Origin: Pyrinomonadaceae bacterium
GTDB lineage: Bacteria; Acidobacteriota; Blastocatellia; Pyrinomonadales; Pyrinomonadaceae
Assembly (NCBI GenBank): GCA_025054715.1
Contig: JANWYH010000002.1
Coordinates: 248,001-312,000 of the forward strand
Direction: 5' to 3'
DNA: 64,000 nucleotides
Shown here one piece after another: positions 13,121 through 22,160 of this stretch (the first letter of the stretch is position 1; every line of letters begins with the position of its first letter). The notes beneath the pieces are model-generated. The model did no database searches. It was not told the DNA's origin and was given only the letters and a program-made list of their open reading frames with translations. Position numbers and translations under genes: made by a program.

Positions 13121-13152
13121 TAATAAAAAAGCCCTGCCCTTAAGGGCAAGGC
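13121..13152 (-). terminator. Intrinsic terminator after the cysteine-rich protein gene
   Basis: Read on the minus strand, an inverted repeat centred on TTAA (13131-13152, one mismatch, GCCTTGCCC with GGGCAGGGC) is followed by a run of six T (A-run at 13125-13130 on the plus strand). It lies 30 bases after the cysteine-rich gene and 15 bases before tilS. Confidence 0.88.
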
Positions 13153-13182
13153 GTATTGAATCAAAAAGCAGGCTTAGAGTGG

Positions 13183-13581
13183 CTAAGCTCGCTTTGAGCA
13201 ACAAGCTGATGAGTTGCAGCAAGAAGCGCCTTCTTCACAGCAATCTTTTTCTGAAGAAGATGCTTTCATCTTTTTAAGCGGGCAGCTTTCTGATGAATTG
13301 CAGCAAGAAGTGCAACAAGTTCCACCCATTGCGCATCTGCCATCCTTGCAGCAATCCGGCATACCGCAGCATTCTTCGCAATTATCACAGCAATCGCTTT
13401 TTGCTTGCGTAGAAGCAGAAGCTGTTGAAATCGTAGAAGAATCAGTAAACGATTCATGCTGAGTGATCGGGCAATACTGGTTTTCTTCTGTCGTGGATAC
13501 ATTTGATATTTTACCAGCTATTGTAAGAGCTGAGACGACAAAAATAGCGAACGCAACAAAGTAAAATACTTTTTTCCTCAT
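13183..13581 (-). CDS. Cysteine-rich exported protein, 20 Cys in 132 residues
   Basis: I do not recognise the family. An N-terminal hydrophobic segment (FYFVAFAIFVVSALTIAG, residues 6-23) looks like a signal peptide or membrane anchor. From residue 37 on there are 20 cysteines, of which 16 form eight Cys-Cys pairs, in contexts such as DCCDNCEECCG, GTCCTSCC and ACCSKRA, with few hydrophobic residues. This is typical of metal-binding or disulfide-dense proteins; a role in binding copper, zinc or another soft metal is inference only. A ribosome site AAAGGAG is 13 bases before the ATG. It follows a second small Cys-containing exported protein gene and ends at an intrinsic terminator, so the pair may be an operon. 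Confidence 0.8.
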   Translation of the reverse strand: MRKKVFYFVAFAIFVVSALTIAGKISNVSTTEENQYCPITQHESFTDSSTISTASASTQAKSDCCDNCEECCGMPDCCKDGRCAMGGTCCTSCCNSSESCPLKKMKASSSEKDCCEEGASCCNSSACCSKRA

Positions 13582-13622
13582 AGTTTCGTGTTCTCCTTTT
13601 TTGGTTAGATTTGATACTTTTT

Positions 13623-13637
13623 CGGCAAAACTTGCCG
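13623..13637. promoter_or_regulatory. Perfect inverted repeat upstream of the cysteine-rich gene
   Basis: CGGCAA-AAC-TTGCCG (plus strand), a 6-3-6 palindrome about 42 bases before the ATG of the cysteine-rich protein gene. No T-run follows on either strand, so it is less likely to be a terminator. It could be an operator or a 5'-leader hairpin; this is inference. Confidence 0.35.
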
Positions 13638-13671
13638 TAGTTTTGAGTAATTCGTCTTTTGCGGATTGTTT

Positions 13672-14070
13672 TTAGATTCGGAGAACACGATTTTTTATGT
13701 GAAGTTTTTCTTGTGGGACTGGAGGACACAAGCAAAGCCTATTAGACTTTACTTCCTGTTTTGATTGCTCATGTCGTAAAAAGAAACTTACTCTTTCAAG
13801 GCTTGGTTCTAGAGTGTTATTTTGAGATTTTTCTTCTTTTCTTGTTTTATCGAAGAGCTTGATAAATGGCGAACAGCAATCAAAGCCAAGGCTTGATCTT
13901 TGTAGGGAATTAACTGTTTCTTGTCTCCTCGAGTTTTCGCAGTGGGCTATTTTGGCAAGTGGGCAACTGGCTTGGATTGCCTCTTCTGCTTTCATGTTAA
14001 GGCAGCAGAAAAGGAAAGCAACACCACTCAGCCAAAGAACTAAAAAGGTAGTGAAAACTCTCCTGACCAT
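13672..14070 (-). CDS. Hypothetical small exported protein
   Basis: Unrecognised protein of 132 residues. The ATG at 14070 was chosen over a GTG 6 bases upstream. The N-terminus is a signal-like segment (RRVFTTFLVLWLSGVAFLFCC), followed by ASCPLAKIAHC and a polar region with a late CLCPPVPQEK motif. The CPLxK pattern recurs in the neighbouring cysteine-rich protein (SCPLKKMK), which hints at a shared theme such as metal binding. It lies 36 bases after murJ and 90 bases before the cysteine-rich gene, all on the minus strand. No overlap with a better ORF. The function is unknown. Confidence 0.6.
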   Translation of the reverse strand: MVRRVFTTFLVLWLSGVAFLFCCLNMKAEEAIQASCPLAKIAHCENSRRQETVNSLQRSSLGFDCCSPFIKLFDKTRKEEKSQNNTLEPSLERVSFFLRHEQSKQEVKSNRLCLCPPVPQEKLHIKNRVLRI

Positions 14071-14106
14071 TACCACTTACCGATTATAGTATTTTTGCTT
14101 AGAGAA

Positions 14107-15777
14107 TCAAATTTTCAGACGTCTATTTTTAAGATATTCGGAAAGCTTTTCAACTTCTTCTATTTTTAACAGTTTTGCGAGCAGGAGAAACGAAAGCACT
14201 CCGAGGACAATTGGTACAAAGGCTTCTATGAGTTTGTATGAGAGGTTTTGAGCGCTGAAACGATCGTGTAAGAAATTGTAGCTAAACCAACAAACAAACG
14301 ACATTACGGTTGAGGCTATTCCTACTTTCAGGAAGGCAGAAGCGATCTTTTTGCCATTTATTCGACCTATTCTCTGTCGCATGACAAAGACTAAGATGAA
14401 GAAATTAACTAAAGCAACACAAGAAGTTGCAAGAGCAACGCCAACATGTGCTAATCCGTGAGGATGATTTTCTGATACGCCAAAGCCAGAAAGCCAATTT
14501 CGGAGGCTATAGGAGGCTAATGCGTTGACTAGAATTGAGATAAGGGCGGCGATCATAGGAGTTTTTGCATCGTTTAGAGCGTAGAAAGCAGGAGAAAGCA
14601 CCTTTATTGCGGCGTAACCTGTCAAGCCGATTGAATAACCTGTCAAAGCCCAAGCTGTCATAGGAACATCTGCTTCCGTAAATGCTCCGCCATGTGAGTA
14701 AAGAAGTCTTACAATGGGCTCTCCAAGCACAATCAAGCCGCAAGCAGAAGGTAAAGTCATCAAAAATACGAGATTGAGCGAATCTGAAAGTGTGTTTCTG
14801 AAGTCTGTCATCTTATTTTCACTTGCTAGCCTTGAAAGAACAGGCACGGAAGCGATTCCGACGGCAACGCCAAAAAGACCTATAGGAAATTGCATCAGAC
14901 GGAATGCGTATTGAAGCCATGACACCCCGCCTTCAATTCCAGAAACAAAAAAGGTATTTACCATGACATTTATTTGAACGGCACTCGTTCCCAAAATAGC
15001 GGGTGTCATCAAACTCATCACGCGTCTTACTCCTTCGTCCGTAAAACTTACGATTGGTGAAAATCGAAAGCCTACTTTTAGCAATGAAGGCACTTGGATT
15101 AAAAATTGTGCAGTGCCGCCGATCAAAGTTCCAATTGCCATGCCAATAATGGCCCACTGGGCATTTTCAGAGGGAATTAGGTTTCTATCGGTTGATCTTT
15201 CCCATCCTCCACCTGAAAGCCAGTAAGCAAATGCGAGACCCGTTATGATTGAAACTACGTTGAAGGCTGTGGAAGCCGAAGCAGGTATGCCGAAGACTCC
15301 TTTTGTATTTAGCACGCCCATCGCTACTGCGGCAAGTGCAACAAGCAAGATAAAAGGAAACATTATTTGAGTTAACGTGGTTGCAAGTAATGCTTTTTCT
15401 GTTGAGAAGCCATCAGCGATTAGGTTAACTATTTGCTCAGAGAAGAGGATACCAAATATCGTTATTATACTTAAAACAATTGCGACTGCATTCATTACCA
15501 AAGAAGCTAAACGCCATGCCTCCTTTTCGCCCTTATTTACTTGATAATCAGTGAATACTTTGACGAAAGCAGCTGAAAGAGCCCCTTCGGCAAAAAGGTC
15601 GCGCAAAACATTTGGAATACGGAATGCCACTTGATAAGCATCATTCAGGAATCCAGCACCGAAGTAATAGGCATAGACTTGCTCTCGCACTAGCCCCATG
15701 ACGCGCGAAAACATTACGGCGATAGAAACTATTCCAGCAGATTTTGCAACACTTTTTTGCTTGGTTACTTGTGTCAT
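14107..15777 (-). CDS. murJ: Lipid II flippase MurJ
   Basis: Moves lipid II across the inner membrane for peptidoglycan synthesis. 556 residues with about 14 hydrophobic segments, the normal MurJ/MviN size. The N-terminus carries the family signature: SRVMGLVREQVYAYYFGAG, then AYQVAFRIPNVLRDLFAEG (the conserved NxLRxLFAEG element) and GALSAAFV. Internal TPAILGTSAVQINVMV and GLTGYAAIKVLSPAFYA also match. ATG start at 15777; uvrA ends 41 bases upstream on the same strand. Confidence 0.96.
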   Translation of the reverse strand: MTQVTKQKSVAKSAGIVSIAVMFSRVMGLVREQVYAYYFGAGFLNDAYQVAFRIPNVLRDLFAEGALSAAFVKVFTDYQVNKGEKEAWRLASLVMNAVAIVLSIITIFGILFSEQIVNLIADGFSTEKALLATTLTQIMFPFILLVALAAVAMGVLNTKGVFGIPASASTAFNVVSIITGLAFAYWLSGGGWERSTDRNLIPSENAQWAIIGMAIGTLIGGTAQFLIQVPSLLKVGFRFSPIVSFTDEGVRRVMSLMTPAILGTSAVQINVMVNTFFVSGIEGGVSWLQYAFRLMQFPIGLFGVAVGIASVPVLSRLASENKMTDFRNTLSDSLNLVFLMTLPSACGLIVLGEPIVRLLYSHGGAFTEADVPMTAWALTGYSIGLTGYAAIKVLSPAFYALNDAKTPMIAALISILVNALASYSLRNWLSGFGVSENHPHGLAHVGVALATSCVALVNFFILVFVMRQRIGRINGKKIASAFLKVGIASTVMSFVCWFSYNFLHDRFSAQNLSYKLIEAFVPIVLGVLSFLLLAKLLKIEEVEKLSEYLKNRRLKI

Positions 15778-15818
15778 TTTAGATATAGGTAAACTGAACC
15801 AAAGCTTAACTCAAGTTT

Positions 15819-18590
15819 TTAGGAAAGTACTTTTTTCAAGTATCTTCCAGTGTGTGAATTTTGATTTGCAGCTATTTCTTCGGGCGTTCCTGTTGCAACG
15901 ATGTAACCACCGCCACTACCACCTTCAGGACCGAGATCAATTACGTAATCTGCCGTTTTTATAACTTCGAGATTATGCTCTATGACCAAAAGGCTTGCTC
16001 CTTCTTCGATTAAAACTCTAAAGGCTGACAGCAATTTTTTCACATCTTCAAAATGAAGACCCGTCGTAGGTTCATCAAAAATGTAAAGAATTCGGGAATT
16101 GTTTTTCTGCAAAAGGTGGGCTGCTAGCTTGATTCTTTGAGCTTCACCTCCGGAGAGTGTAGTTGCTGACTGTCCAAGGCGCAAGTATCCTAGTCCAATG
16201 GCATCTAGGACTTTTAGTCTGTTAACGATTTTTGGTATTTCCTTAAAAAAGGCAATAGCCTCACGAACAGTCATTTGTAAGACTTCATGAATGTTTTTGC
16301 CCTTGTAACGAACATCTAGGATTTCATTTTTGAATCTGGTTCCATGGCACTCTTCGCAAGTTATCTCAACATCAGCCAAGAATTGCATTTCAATAGTGAC
16401 CGTGCCGCTACCTTGACAGGTTTCACATCTTCCACCCGGTATATTAAATGAAAAATAAGAAGCATCGTAATTTTTGGCTCTTGCAGTCATGGTAGAGGCG
16501 AAAAGTTCGCGGATGGCGTCGTAAATTTTCAGATAAGTTGCTGGGTTTGACCTGGGAGTTTTCCCTATCGGAGATTGGTCAACCAAAACTATGTCGTCTA
16601 TCAGTTCGCTGCCTTGTATCTCTTTGAAAAGACCTACTTTGCCTTGCCATTCGCCTTTCTGTTTTTTCAGTCCAGCGTATAGGACGTCATAGACAAGCGT
16701 TGACTTTCCAGAGCCAGATACACCTGTTACGCAAACGAAAATGTCAAGAGGTATCTCGACAGTGATGTTCTTTAGATTGTTTTCGCGAGCTCCGATGATT
16801 TTTATTTTTCTTTTGGTAGGCTTACGTCTTTGAGAAGGAGTTTTTATTCGGGTATCTCCTCGCAAATACTTTGCTGTCAGGGAATTTTCATCTTTCATCA
16901 ATTCATCAAAAGTGCCTTCAAAAACGATTTGCCCGCCTTGTTCACCTGCTAGAGGTCCTAGATCAAGGATTTTATCTGCAGCACGTATCATGTCTTCGTC
17001 GTGTTCTACTACGAGGACGGTGTTGCCGATATCGCGTAAGTTTTGCAATATTTTTATAAGTCTCAGATTATCGCGCGGGTGAAGACCGATAGATGGTTCA
17101 TCCAGAACATAGAGAGCACCTACAAGTGAAGAGCCTAAATTAGTTGCAAGTTGGATGCGTTGAGCTTCTCCGCCAGATAGTGTAGAAGCTAATCGGTCAA
17201 GAGTTAAATAGTCTAATCCTACATCGCACAAAAATTTTAATCTACGCTTTATTTCGAGAAGTAGTCTCTCAGCAATTTTTTCGCGTTCAGGGGGAAGTTT
17301 AAGCTCGTCGAAGAATCGTTTTGCTTCGGATATTGAGAGCCGGACTACTTCGGGGAGAGATTTACCAGCAATTTTAACGTCGCAGGCCTCGCGACGAAGT
17401 CTTCCACCGAGGCAGTCAGGACAAATAGTATATCCGCGATATTTTGACAAGAAGACTCTCACATGGAGTTTGTATTTTTTGGATTCAAGCCATCGGAAAA
17501 AACCGAGGACACCACGCCAGCCGTCAACGCCGTGCCAGATCATCTTCTTTTGTTCCTCTGTAAGTGTGTGGAAAGGAACAGAAGTTGAAATTCCTGCTTT
17601 TTTAGCAAATTTAAGAAGCTCTTTTTGCGCCCATTCTTGATTAGGTTTCGAGAAAGGTTCGATAGCTCCTTCTTCAAGGCTTAGAAGTTGATTCGGAATG
17701 ACCAGATCAAAATCTATGCCGGTTATATTTCCGAAGCCTTGACAAGTAGGACAAGCACCAAAGGGGGAATTGAAGCTAAAAAGAGCGGGTTCGGGTTCTT
17801 GGTAAGCGGTTCCGTCGTATTTGCAAACGAATTCAGTAGAAAATTTCATCTGAAAGCCGTCGGTTGTTATAATCAGAGCTTCGTTGGACTCGCGGAAACA
17901 GATTTCAAGCGAGTCAATAAGTCTTTGTTTAATAGAAGGTGATGCCTTAAGACGATCTATCAGAATGAAAGTATTTGAAAAGTCTTCATAAGGATAATCT
18001 TCTAACTGTCGCAACTCGATAATTTGTCCTTCGCGAAAGAGTCGGGAAAATCCTTGTTGCATTAAGCTCAAAAGCAAAGCTTGTTTTTTAGGTTTTTTCC
18101 CGTCAGTTTTCACCGGGAAAAGGACATAAAATCTAGTTTCTTCCTTAAGTGTTTGGATTATTTCTTCGGCTGCCGATTGAGGAGAATCTTTTTTTATCTC
18201 TCGCCCGCAGACCCTACAAAAGGTTTGACCTACACGCGCATATAGAAGCCTAAGATAATCATAGATTTCCGTTTGAGTTGCAACCGTTGAACGAGGGTTT
18301 CGTGTGCTATTTTTTTGTCTTATTGCGATTGCGGGGGCGATGCCAATAATTTCGTCCACGTCTGGCTTGTCCATTCTTTCAAGAAACTGTCTTGCGTAAG
18401 CTGATAGACTTTCAACATAGCGGCGCTGCCCTTCAGCATAAATTGTGTCAAAAGCTAAAGAAGATTTGCCAGAACCAGAAACCCCTGTTATTACGGTGAG
18501 CTTATTTATCGGTATCGAACAAGAGACATTTTTCAGATTGTGAACACGTGCACCGCGAACTTCTATAGCTTCTTCTTGTTTTACTTGCAT
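15819..18590 (-). CDS. uvrA: Excinuclease ABC subunit A
   Basis: Damage-recognition ATPase of nucleotide excision repair. At 923 residues it is close to the usual 940. Two ABC modules are complete: Walker [14 protein letters not shown] in the first and [13 protein letters not shown] in the second; signature motifs [14 protein letters not shown] and [14 protein letters not shown]; Cys-pair zinc modules (for example [21 protein letters not shown] with CEECHG). The start [11 protein letters not shown] is the conserved N-terminus. MFS gene upstream by 42 bases, murJ downstream by 41 bases, all on the minus strand. Confidence 0.98.
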   Translation of the reverse strand: MQVKQEEAIEVRGARVHNLKNVSCSIPINKLTVITGVSGSGKSSLAFDTIYAEGQRRYVESLSAYARQFLERMDKPDVDEIIGIAPAIAIRQKNSTRNPRSTVATQTEIYDYLRLLYARVGQTFCRVCGREIKKDSPQSAAEEIIQTLKEETRFYVLFPVKTDGKKPKKQALLLSLMQQGFSRLFREGQIIELRQLEDYPYEDFSNTFILIDRLKASPSIKQRLIDSLEICFRESNEALIITTDGFQMKFSTEFVCKYDGTAYQEPEPALFSFNSPFGACPTCQGFGNITGIDFDLVIPNQLLSLEEGAIEPFSKPNQEWAQKELLKFAKKAGISTSVPFHTLTEEQKKMIWHGVDGWRGVLGFFRWLESKKYKLHVRVFLSKYRGYTICPDCLGGRLRREACDVKIAGKSLPEVVRLSISEAKRFFDELKLPPEREKIAERLLLEIKRRLKFLCDVGLDYLTLDRLASTLSGGEAQRIQLATNLGSSLVGALYVLDEPSIGLHPRDNLRLIKILQNLRDIGNTVLVVEHDEDMIRAADKILDLGPLAGEQGGQIVFEGTFDELMKDENSLTAKYLRGDTRIKTPSQRRKPTKRKIKIIGARENNLKNITVEIPLDIFVCVTGVSGSGKSTLVYDVLYAGLKKQKGEWQGKVGLFKEIQGSELIDDIVLVDQSPIGKTPRSNPATYLKIYDAIRELFASTMTARAKNYDASYFSFNIPGGRCETCQGSGTVTIEMQFLADVEITCEECHGTRFKNEILDVRYKGKNIHEVLQMTVREAIAFFKEIPKIVNRLKVLDAIGLGYLRLGQSATTLSGGEAQRIKLAAHLLQKNNSRILYIFDEPTTGLHFEDVKKLLSAFRVLIEEGASLLVIEHNLEVIKTADYVIDLGPEGGSGGGYIVATGTPEEIAANQNSHTGRYLKKVLS

Positions 18591-18632
18591 AAATTTTCAG
18601 ATTATCACAGAAATTCCAAGATACTTAAAGCA

Positions 18633-19886
18633 TCAAGCTTTTTCCATTCGAAAGGCTTGTTGATTCTTCATTCGTAGAAACCAGAAAACGCCTGAGCTAC
18701 TGGCTATTAGTCCAGCTAAAAGCGCAACTGTTTGGACGGGCATGAAGGTAAGACTGATGCCGGCTACGTAGCTTGAAAGGCTAAAAACGGTTATTTCTGC
18801 GCCTCTGTCTAGGGTTGAGATTCTTCCTCTTATGTAGTCAGGCAAAGATTTTTGGAAGATTGTCTCTTGAACAGCATACTCTACGCCTATAATTGTTCTT
18901 GAAAGAAGAATTAAAGCTGCCGCCAAAAATAGCGAAGATACTAAACTAGCTGCAGCGAATAGAATACCGTGTAAGATTAAAGTCCAGCCGATAAAGCTTA
19001 TTTCTTGCCCTCTTGCTTGAACTATCGAACCAACTCTATGAGCTATTAACATTCCTAAAGTAAGCCCTATTCCGTTTGAGGTCATAAGAAATGAAATCGT
19101 AAAATCAGGATTCAGATTTTTGAAAACTTGCACGGCTAATCCTTCGAAAATTATGAAAGTAGCACCACCTCCTACAGCCCAGATAATATTCATCAGAAGA
19201 ATCGTGAAAGCAAATGAATTGTGAATCGTATATCTAACTCCTTCTTTAAGCTCGTAAAAAAATGATTCTTTTTGGGAAAAATTGAGTTCTTTTTGTTGCA
19301 TAGCGTCTTCAGGTATTAGCCAGACAGAAAAGGCCGAAATTAGGAAAGAAACTGAATTTATCAAAAAGGCTGCTTTGTAACCAAAGAGGGAAGAAACCAA
19401 GCCACCCAGAGCGGCGCCAACCGCCATAAAAAGAAAACGGGATGAGAATATGAGCGCGACAGCTGATAGTAAGCCTTCTTTACCTGCAAGGTTAGGTACT
19501 GAAGCTGATTTTGCACCATCAAAAAATGCTGCCGTTGATGACAGCAGGATTGAACCAAGATATGCTATCCATAGTTCTTCAGGTGAGTCTATCAGTAGAA
19601 AAATCAGAGCTATAAAAGCACGAGCAATGTCTGTGACTAGCATTATTTGTCGGCGTGAGAAAAGATCAGCAACCGTGCCGGCAAAAGGCATCAGCAACGC
19701 CCAAGGCAAAGTCCTACATAAAAGTAAGGTTCCAGCTGCTTCAGGTGATGCTCCAGAAATTGCTCTAACAAGTCCTAGTCCTGCTATATAGTTGAACCAA
19801 TTACCTAATTCTGAAATCAGTTGACCCCAGAATAAGTTTCTGAAGTTTTTATTAGTTTTCAACAGTTCCACATAGCCCAGGTTCAT
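18633..19886 (-). CDS. Major facilitator superfamily transporter
   Basis: A 12-helix MFS protein of about 417 residues related to the EntS/MFS_3 exporter group. The N-terminal NFRNLFWGQLISELGNWFNYIAG, the motif-A-like loop VADLFSRRQIMLVTD after helix 2, and a second IVQARGQEISFIG loop are typical. Its substrate is unknown; drug or siderophore efflux is common in the group. I chose the ATG at 19886 instead of a TTG 12 bases upstream because NLGYVELLKTNKNFR is the usual cytoplasmic N-terminus. It precedes uvrA by 42 bases. Confidence 0.87.
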   Translation of the reverse strand: MNLGYVELLKTNKNFRNLFWGQLISELGNWFNYIAGLGLVRAISGASPEAAGTLLLCRTLPWALLMPFAGTVADLFSRRQIMLVTDIARAFIALIFLLIDSPEELWIAYLGSILLSSTAAFFDGAKSASVPNLAGKEGLLSAVALIFSSRFLFMAVGAALGGLVSSLFGYKAAFLINSVSFLISAFSVWLIPEDAMQQKELNFSQKESFFYELKEGVRYTIHNSFAFTILLMNIIWAVGGGATFIIFEGLAVQVFKNLNPDFTISFLMTSNGIGLTLGMLIAHRVGSIVQARGQEISFIGWTLILHGILFAAASLVSSLFLAAALILLSRTIIGVEYAVQETIFQKSLPDYIRGRISTLDRGAEITVFSLSSYVAGISLTFMPVQTVALLAGLIASSSGVFWFLRMKNQQAFRMEKA

Positions 19887-19975
19887 AAAGGAAACCAAAT
19901 TTATAGTTTAACGCATTGAAAAATCTTTTTGTACACTGCTTTCGCTTTGCCTAAGGTTTACGGAGTTAGGAACGA

Positions 19976-20506
19976 CTAAAGGAGATTTAGTTTGATTCCA
20001 GCAAGAAGAACACCGAGCATTGTCTTTGCATCTTCTATTTCACAGTTTTTTATCATTTTGAAAAGTTGCTCGAAGTCTAACCGTTTGATTTGAAGCAGTT
20101 CGTCGAATTCAGGCTTTTGCTTTGTTGGTTTAAGTTCAGTTGCAAGAAAAACATGCATTTTTTCTGAGAGAAAGCCTGGTGATACGAAAAATTCTGTTAG
20201 TTTTTCCAGTTTACCCGCTCTTACACCTATTTCTTCTTCAAGTTCACGCCTTGCACATTCTTCGGGCGTTTCATCATTTTCAATCGAACCTGCAGGGATT
20301 TCTACCAAATATTTTCCTGCAGGGTGGCGATATTGTTTTACGAGAGCTACAGTTTTATCGTCGAAAACCGGGACAATTACGGAGCTTCCATTGTGAATGA
20401 CCATCTCTCGATTGTAGCTTATGCCTGCTTCAACTATCTCATCTATTAAGACTTTGAAAACTTTTCCTTCGTAAACTAGTCGGCTATTTTTGACTTCAGG
20501 TTTCAT
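19976..20506 (-). CDS. Nudix hydrolase, ADP-ribose pyrophosphatase type
   Basis: Hydrolyses a nucleoside diphosphate derivative, most likely ADP-ribose, to AMP and ribose 5-phosphate. The Nudix box GX5EX7REUXEEXGU is intact (GSIENDETPEEC then ARRELEEEIGV), preceded by VALVKQYRHPAGKYLVEIPAG, the typical NudF/ADPRase lead-in. 176 residues from the ATG at 20506; a TTG 9 bases upstream is also in frame. It stands alone, 89 bases before the MFS gene on the same strand. Confidence 0.92.
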   Translation of the reverse strand: MKPEVKNSRLVYEGKVFKVLIDEIVEAGISYNREMVIHNGSSVIVPVFDDKTVALVKQYRHPAGKYLVEIPAGSIENDETPEECARRELEEEIGVRAGKLEKLTEFFVSPGFLSEKMHVFLATELKPTKQKPEFDELLQIKRLDFEQLFKMIKNCEIEDAKTMLGVLLAGIKLNLL

Positions 20507-20569
20507 AAGATTCAAAGCTAAAATGCTAACTGAGTTTATGAAATTTTCAAATGTCGTGAGGCGTGATTT

Positions 20570-21067
20570 ATGAATTTTGCGAAAGATTGGTCATCATCAA
20601 AAAAGTTTTTATTTGCTTTTGCGATAGCGACTTTTATAGTTTCCGTTGCTGTTTTTGTGATTTCGTCAATTCCTACCAGCGAGGAAGTAGAGAGACGAAG
20701 TTTGGAAGGGGCTTTTCGAGAAGGCTCAGCCGAGTTTGAAAGGCTTACTAGAAAAATCTCCATAGCAAATGACGATGAAAATACTCTAGAGTCTCCGACA
20801 GCTTTAGGAACGATAATGATGTCACTTTCGGGTCGGATTCGCAACATGACAGGGAAATCTATTACGGGTCTCGAAATAAAAGTTTCAGTCGTCGATAGCG
20901 AGAACAAACCAATAAGGGAGAAAATTTTGGTAGTGATTCCAACTAGGAAGGAAGTTTTACTTCCAGACGAAATTTTACCCGTCCGGGTGACAATAGACGG
21001 ATTCAAGCCCGATGATGATCGCGCAATGGTTCGGTGGAAAGTTACCGCAATAAAGGTAGTTGAGTAA
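20570..21067 (+). CDS. Membrane-anchored hypothetical protein with FxLYD-like domain
   Basis: 165 residues, family not firmly recognised. One membrane helix near the N-terminus (FLFAFAIATFIVSVAVFVIS, 13-32), then a polar stalk, then a beta-rich domain about 80-160 (MSLSGRIRNMTGKSITGLEI, VVDSENKPIRE, LLPDEILPVRVTIDGFKP) that looks like the FxLYD/DUF3426 type of extracytoplasmic domain. The pattern suggests a protein displayed on the outer face of the inner membrane. Transcribed divergently from the Nudix gene. A long ORF on the opposite strand (20536-21006) is an antisense shadow. Confidence 0.75.
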   Translation: MNFAKDWSSSKKFLFAFAIATFIVSVAVFVISSIPTSEEVERRSLEGAFREGSAEFERLTRKISIANDDENTLESPTALGTIMMSLSGRIRNMTGKSITGLEIKVSVVDSENKPIREKILVVIPTRKEVLLPDEILPVRVTIDGFKPDDDRAMVRWKVTAIKVVE

Positions 21068-21129
21068 CGTAGGCAACAATGGTCAGATTGTCATTAAAGG
21101 AATTGCCGTGCTTCGCAGCGTGAAGTAGT

Positions 21130-21300
21130 TTAAGCAAAAAGCCATGTTAGAAGATAATAAATCGCTACGCCTGCGCCAATTATCAAAAGAATCAGCAAAA
21201 AAGCAAAAATGGCAACAGCAATCTTAAAGGCGCGGTAACGTTTAGGATCGGGTGGCGAAAGTTGTTCTTGAGGAAAATATGGTGGCGGTCTGTTGGGCAT
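21130..21300 (-). CDS. Small proline-rich single-pass membrane protein
   Basis: 56 residues from the ATG at 21300, chosen over a TTG 18 bases upstream because GGAG lies 9-12 bases before it. The N-terminal half is proline-rich and cytoplasmic-looking (PNRPPPYFPQEQLSPPDPKRY); the second half is one long hydrophobic helix (IAVAIFAFLLILLIIGAGVAIYYLL) ending at the C-terminus. No family recognised. It is the last gene of the minus-strand operon running from rpmE, 21 bases after the subtilase gene. Confidence 0.65.
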   Translation of the reverse strand: MPNRPPPYFPQEQLSPPDPKRYRAFKIAVAIFAFLLILLIIGAGVAIYYLLTWLFA

Positions 21301-21321
21301 ATTAGTTTTCTCCGTCAATTT

Positions 21322-22155
21322 TTAATTACTATCTTGAATCGAAAAACTATGGTTTGCAAGTTTAGAAGACGTTTCGTTTTTATTTTTTCTTGCAATTTCG
21401 TAGAGGATTGTTTTTACCTGAAAGGGAGTAAGAATTGGGCATTTTTCAAGAATTAAGGCTATTATACCGACAATGTGGGAACAAGCGAAACTGTTTCCTG
21501 TAACTCTCTTAAAACTTCCATTTTGCCAACAAGATAGGATGTTTACTCCTGGGGCAGTTAATTCAGTGGTTTCGCCATAATGAAATCCGAAATTAAATGG
21601 GTTCTCTTCGTTACTTCTTCTTACTGAGATCAGAGAAGAGCAAAATGCTGAGGGATAAGAAGGTTGTGGCAGATTGTTAGCAGCAGCTACGATTATCGAG
21701 CCGATTTGATAGGCTCTATCTAATAGTTCGTGTAAGGGAGCTAGATATTGAGTTTTCGTCGTGCCAACGCTTAAATTTATAAGTCGAAACTTTCTTCTTA
21801 TTGCATATTCGAGGCCGGCAATGAGAAATCTAGCATCATTTGAAACTGCTTCATCTAGGACCTTAATGCTGTAAAGTTTGGCTTCTGGCGCTATCGAAGT
21901 TATTATTCCGGCGCAAGCCGTTCCGTGTCCAGTAGAGTCTTTGCCGTCGGAAGAGCGAAAACTTATTTTATTATTTTCAACGTATGCTTCGACTGATTCG
22001 ATGATTTTCCCTTTTAATCTTGGATGAGAAACTTCTATGCCGCTATCAATTATAGCGATTTCAACATTTTTGCCAGTGCCTTTTTTCCAGCTCTCATCAA
22101 GCAAGAAAAAGTCTAGCCATTTAGATGGCTTAAATTCTTCAGTCATTTTAGCCAT
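21322..22155 (-). CDS. S8 family serine peptidase (subtilase), no leader
   Basis: A compact subtilisin-like protease of about 277 residues. The catalytic triad is visible: Asp37 in IIDSGI, His77 in GHGTACAG, Ser222 in GNSFACSH, with the oxyanion asparagine in VAAANN. There is no signal peptide and no propeptide; the catalytic domain begins within 30 residues of the start, so the enzyme is predicted to be cytoplasmic. It overlaps or abuts the GAF-domain gene, and a GTG at 22161 overlapping that gene's stop is an alternative start. Substrate unknown. Confidence 0.87.
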   Translation of the reverse strand: MAKMTEEFKPSKWLDFFLLDESWKKGTGKNVEIAIIDSGIEVSHPRLKGKIIESVEAYVENNKISFRSSDGKDSTGHGTACAGIITSIAPEAKLYSIKVLDEAVSNDARFLIAGLEYAIRRKFRLINLSVGTTKTQYLAPLHELLDRAYQIGSIIVAAANNLPQPSYPSAFCSSLISVRRSNEENPFNFGFHYGETTELTAPGVNILSCWQNGSFKRVTGNSFACSHIVGIIALILEKCPILTPFQVKTILYEIARKNKNETSSKLANHSFSIQDSN

Positions 22156-22160
22156 AGTCA

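Noticed and set aside
13214-13462. Plus-strand Gln/Ser-rich ORF opposite the cysteine-rich protein
   Set aside because: Gln/Ser richness is what the Cys-rich codons give when read on the other strand; the minus-strand gene has a ribosome site, a signal segment and a terminator.
20536-21006. Minus-strand ORF of 156 codons
   Set aside because: It is antisense to the 20570-21067 gene, which has a clear membrane helix and better composition; the minus-strand product is Ser/Thr-rich in the manner of shadow frames.
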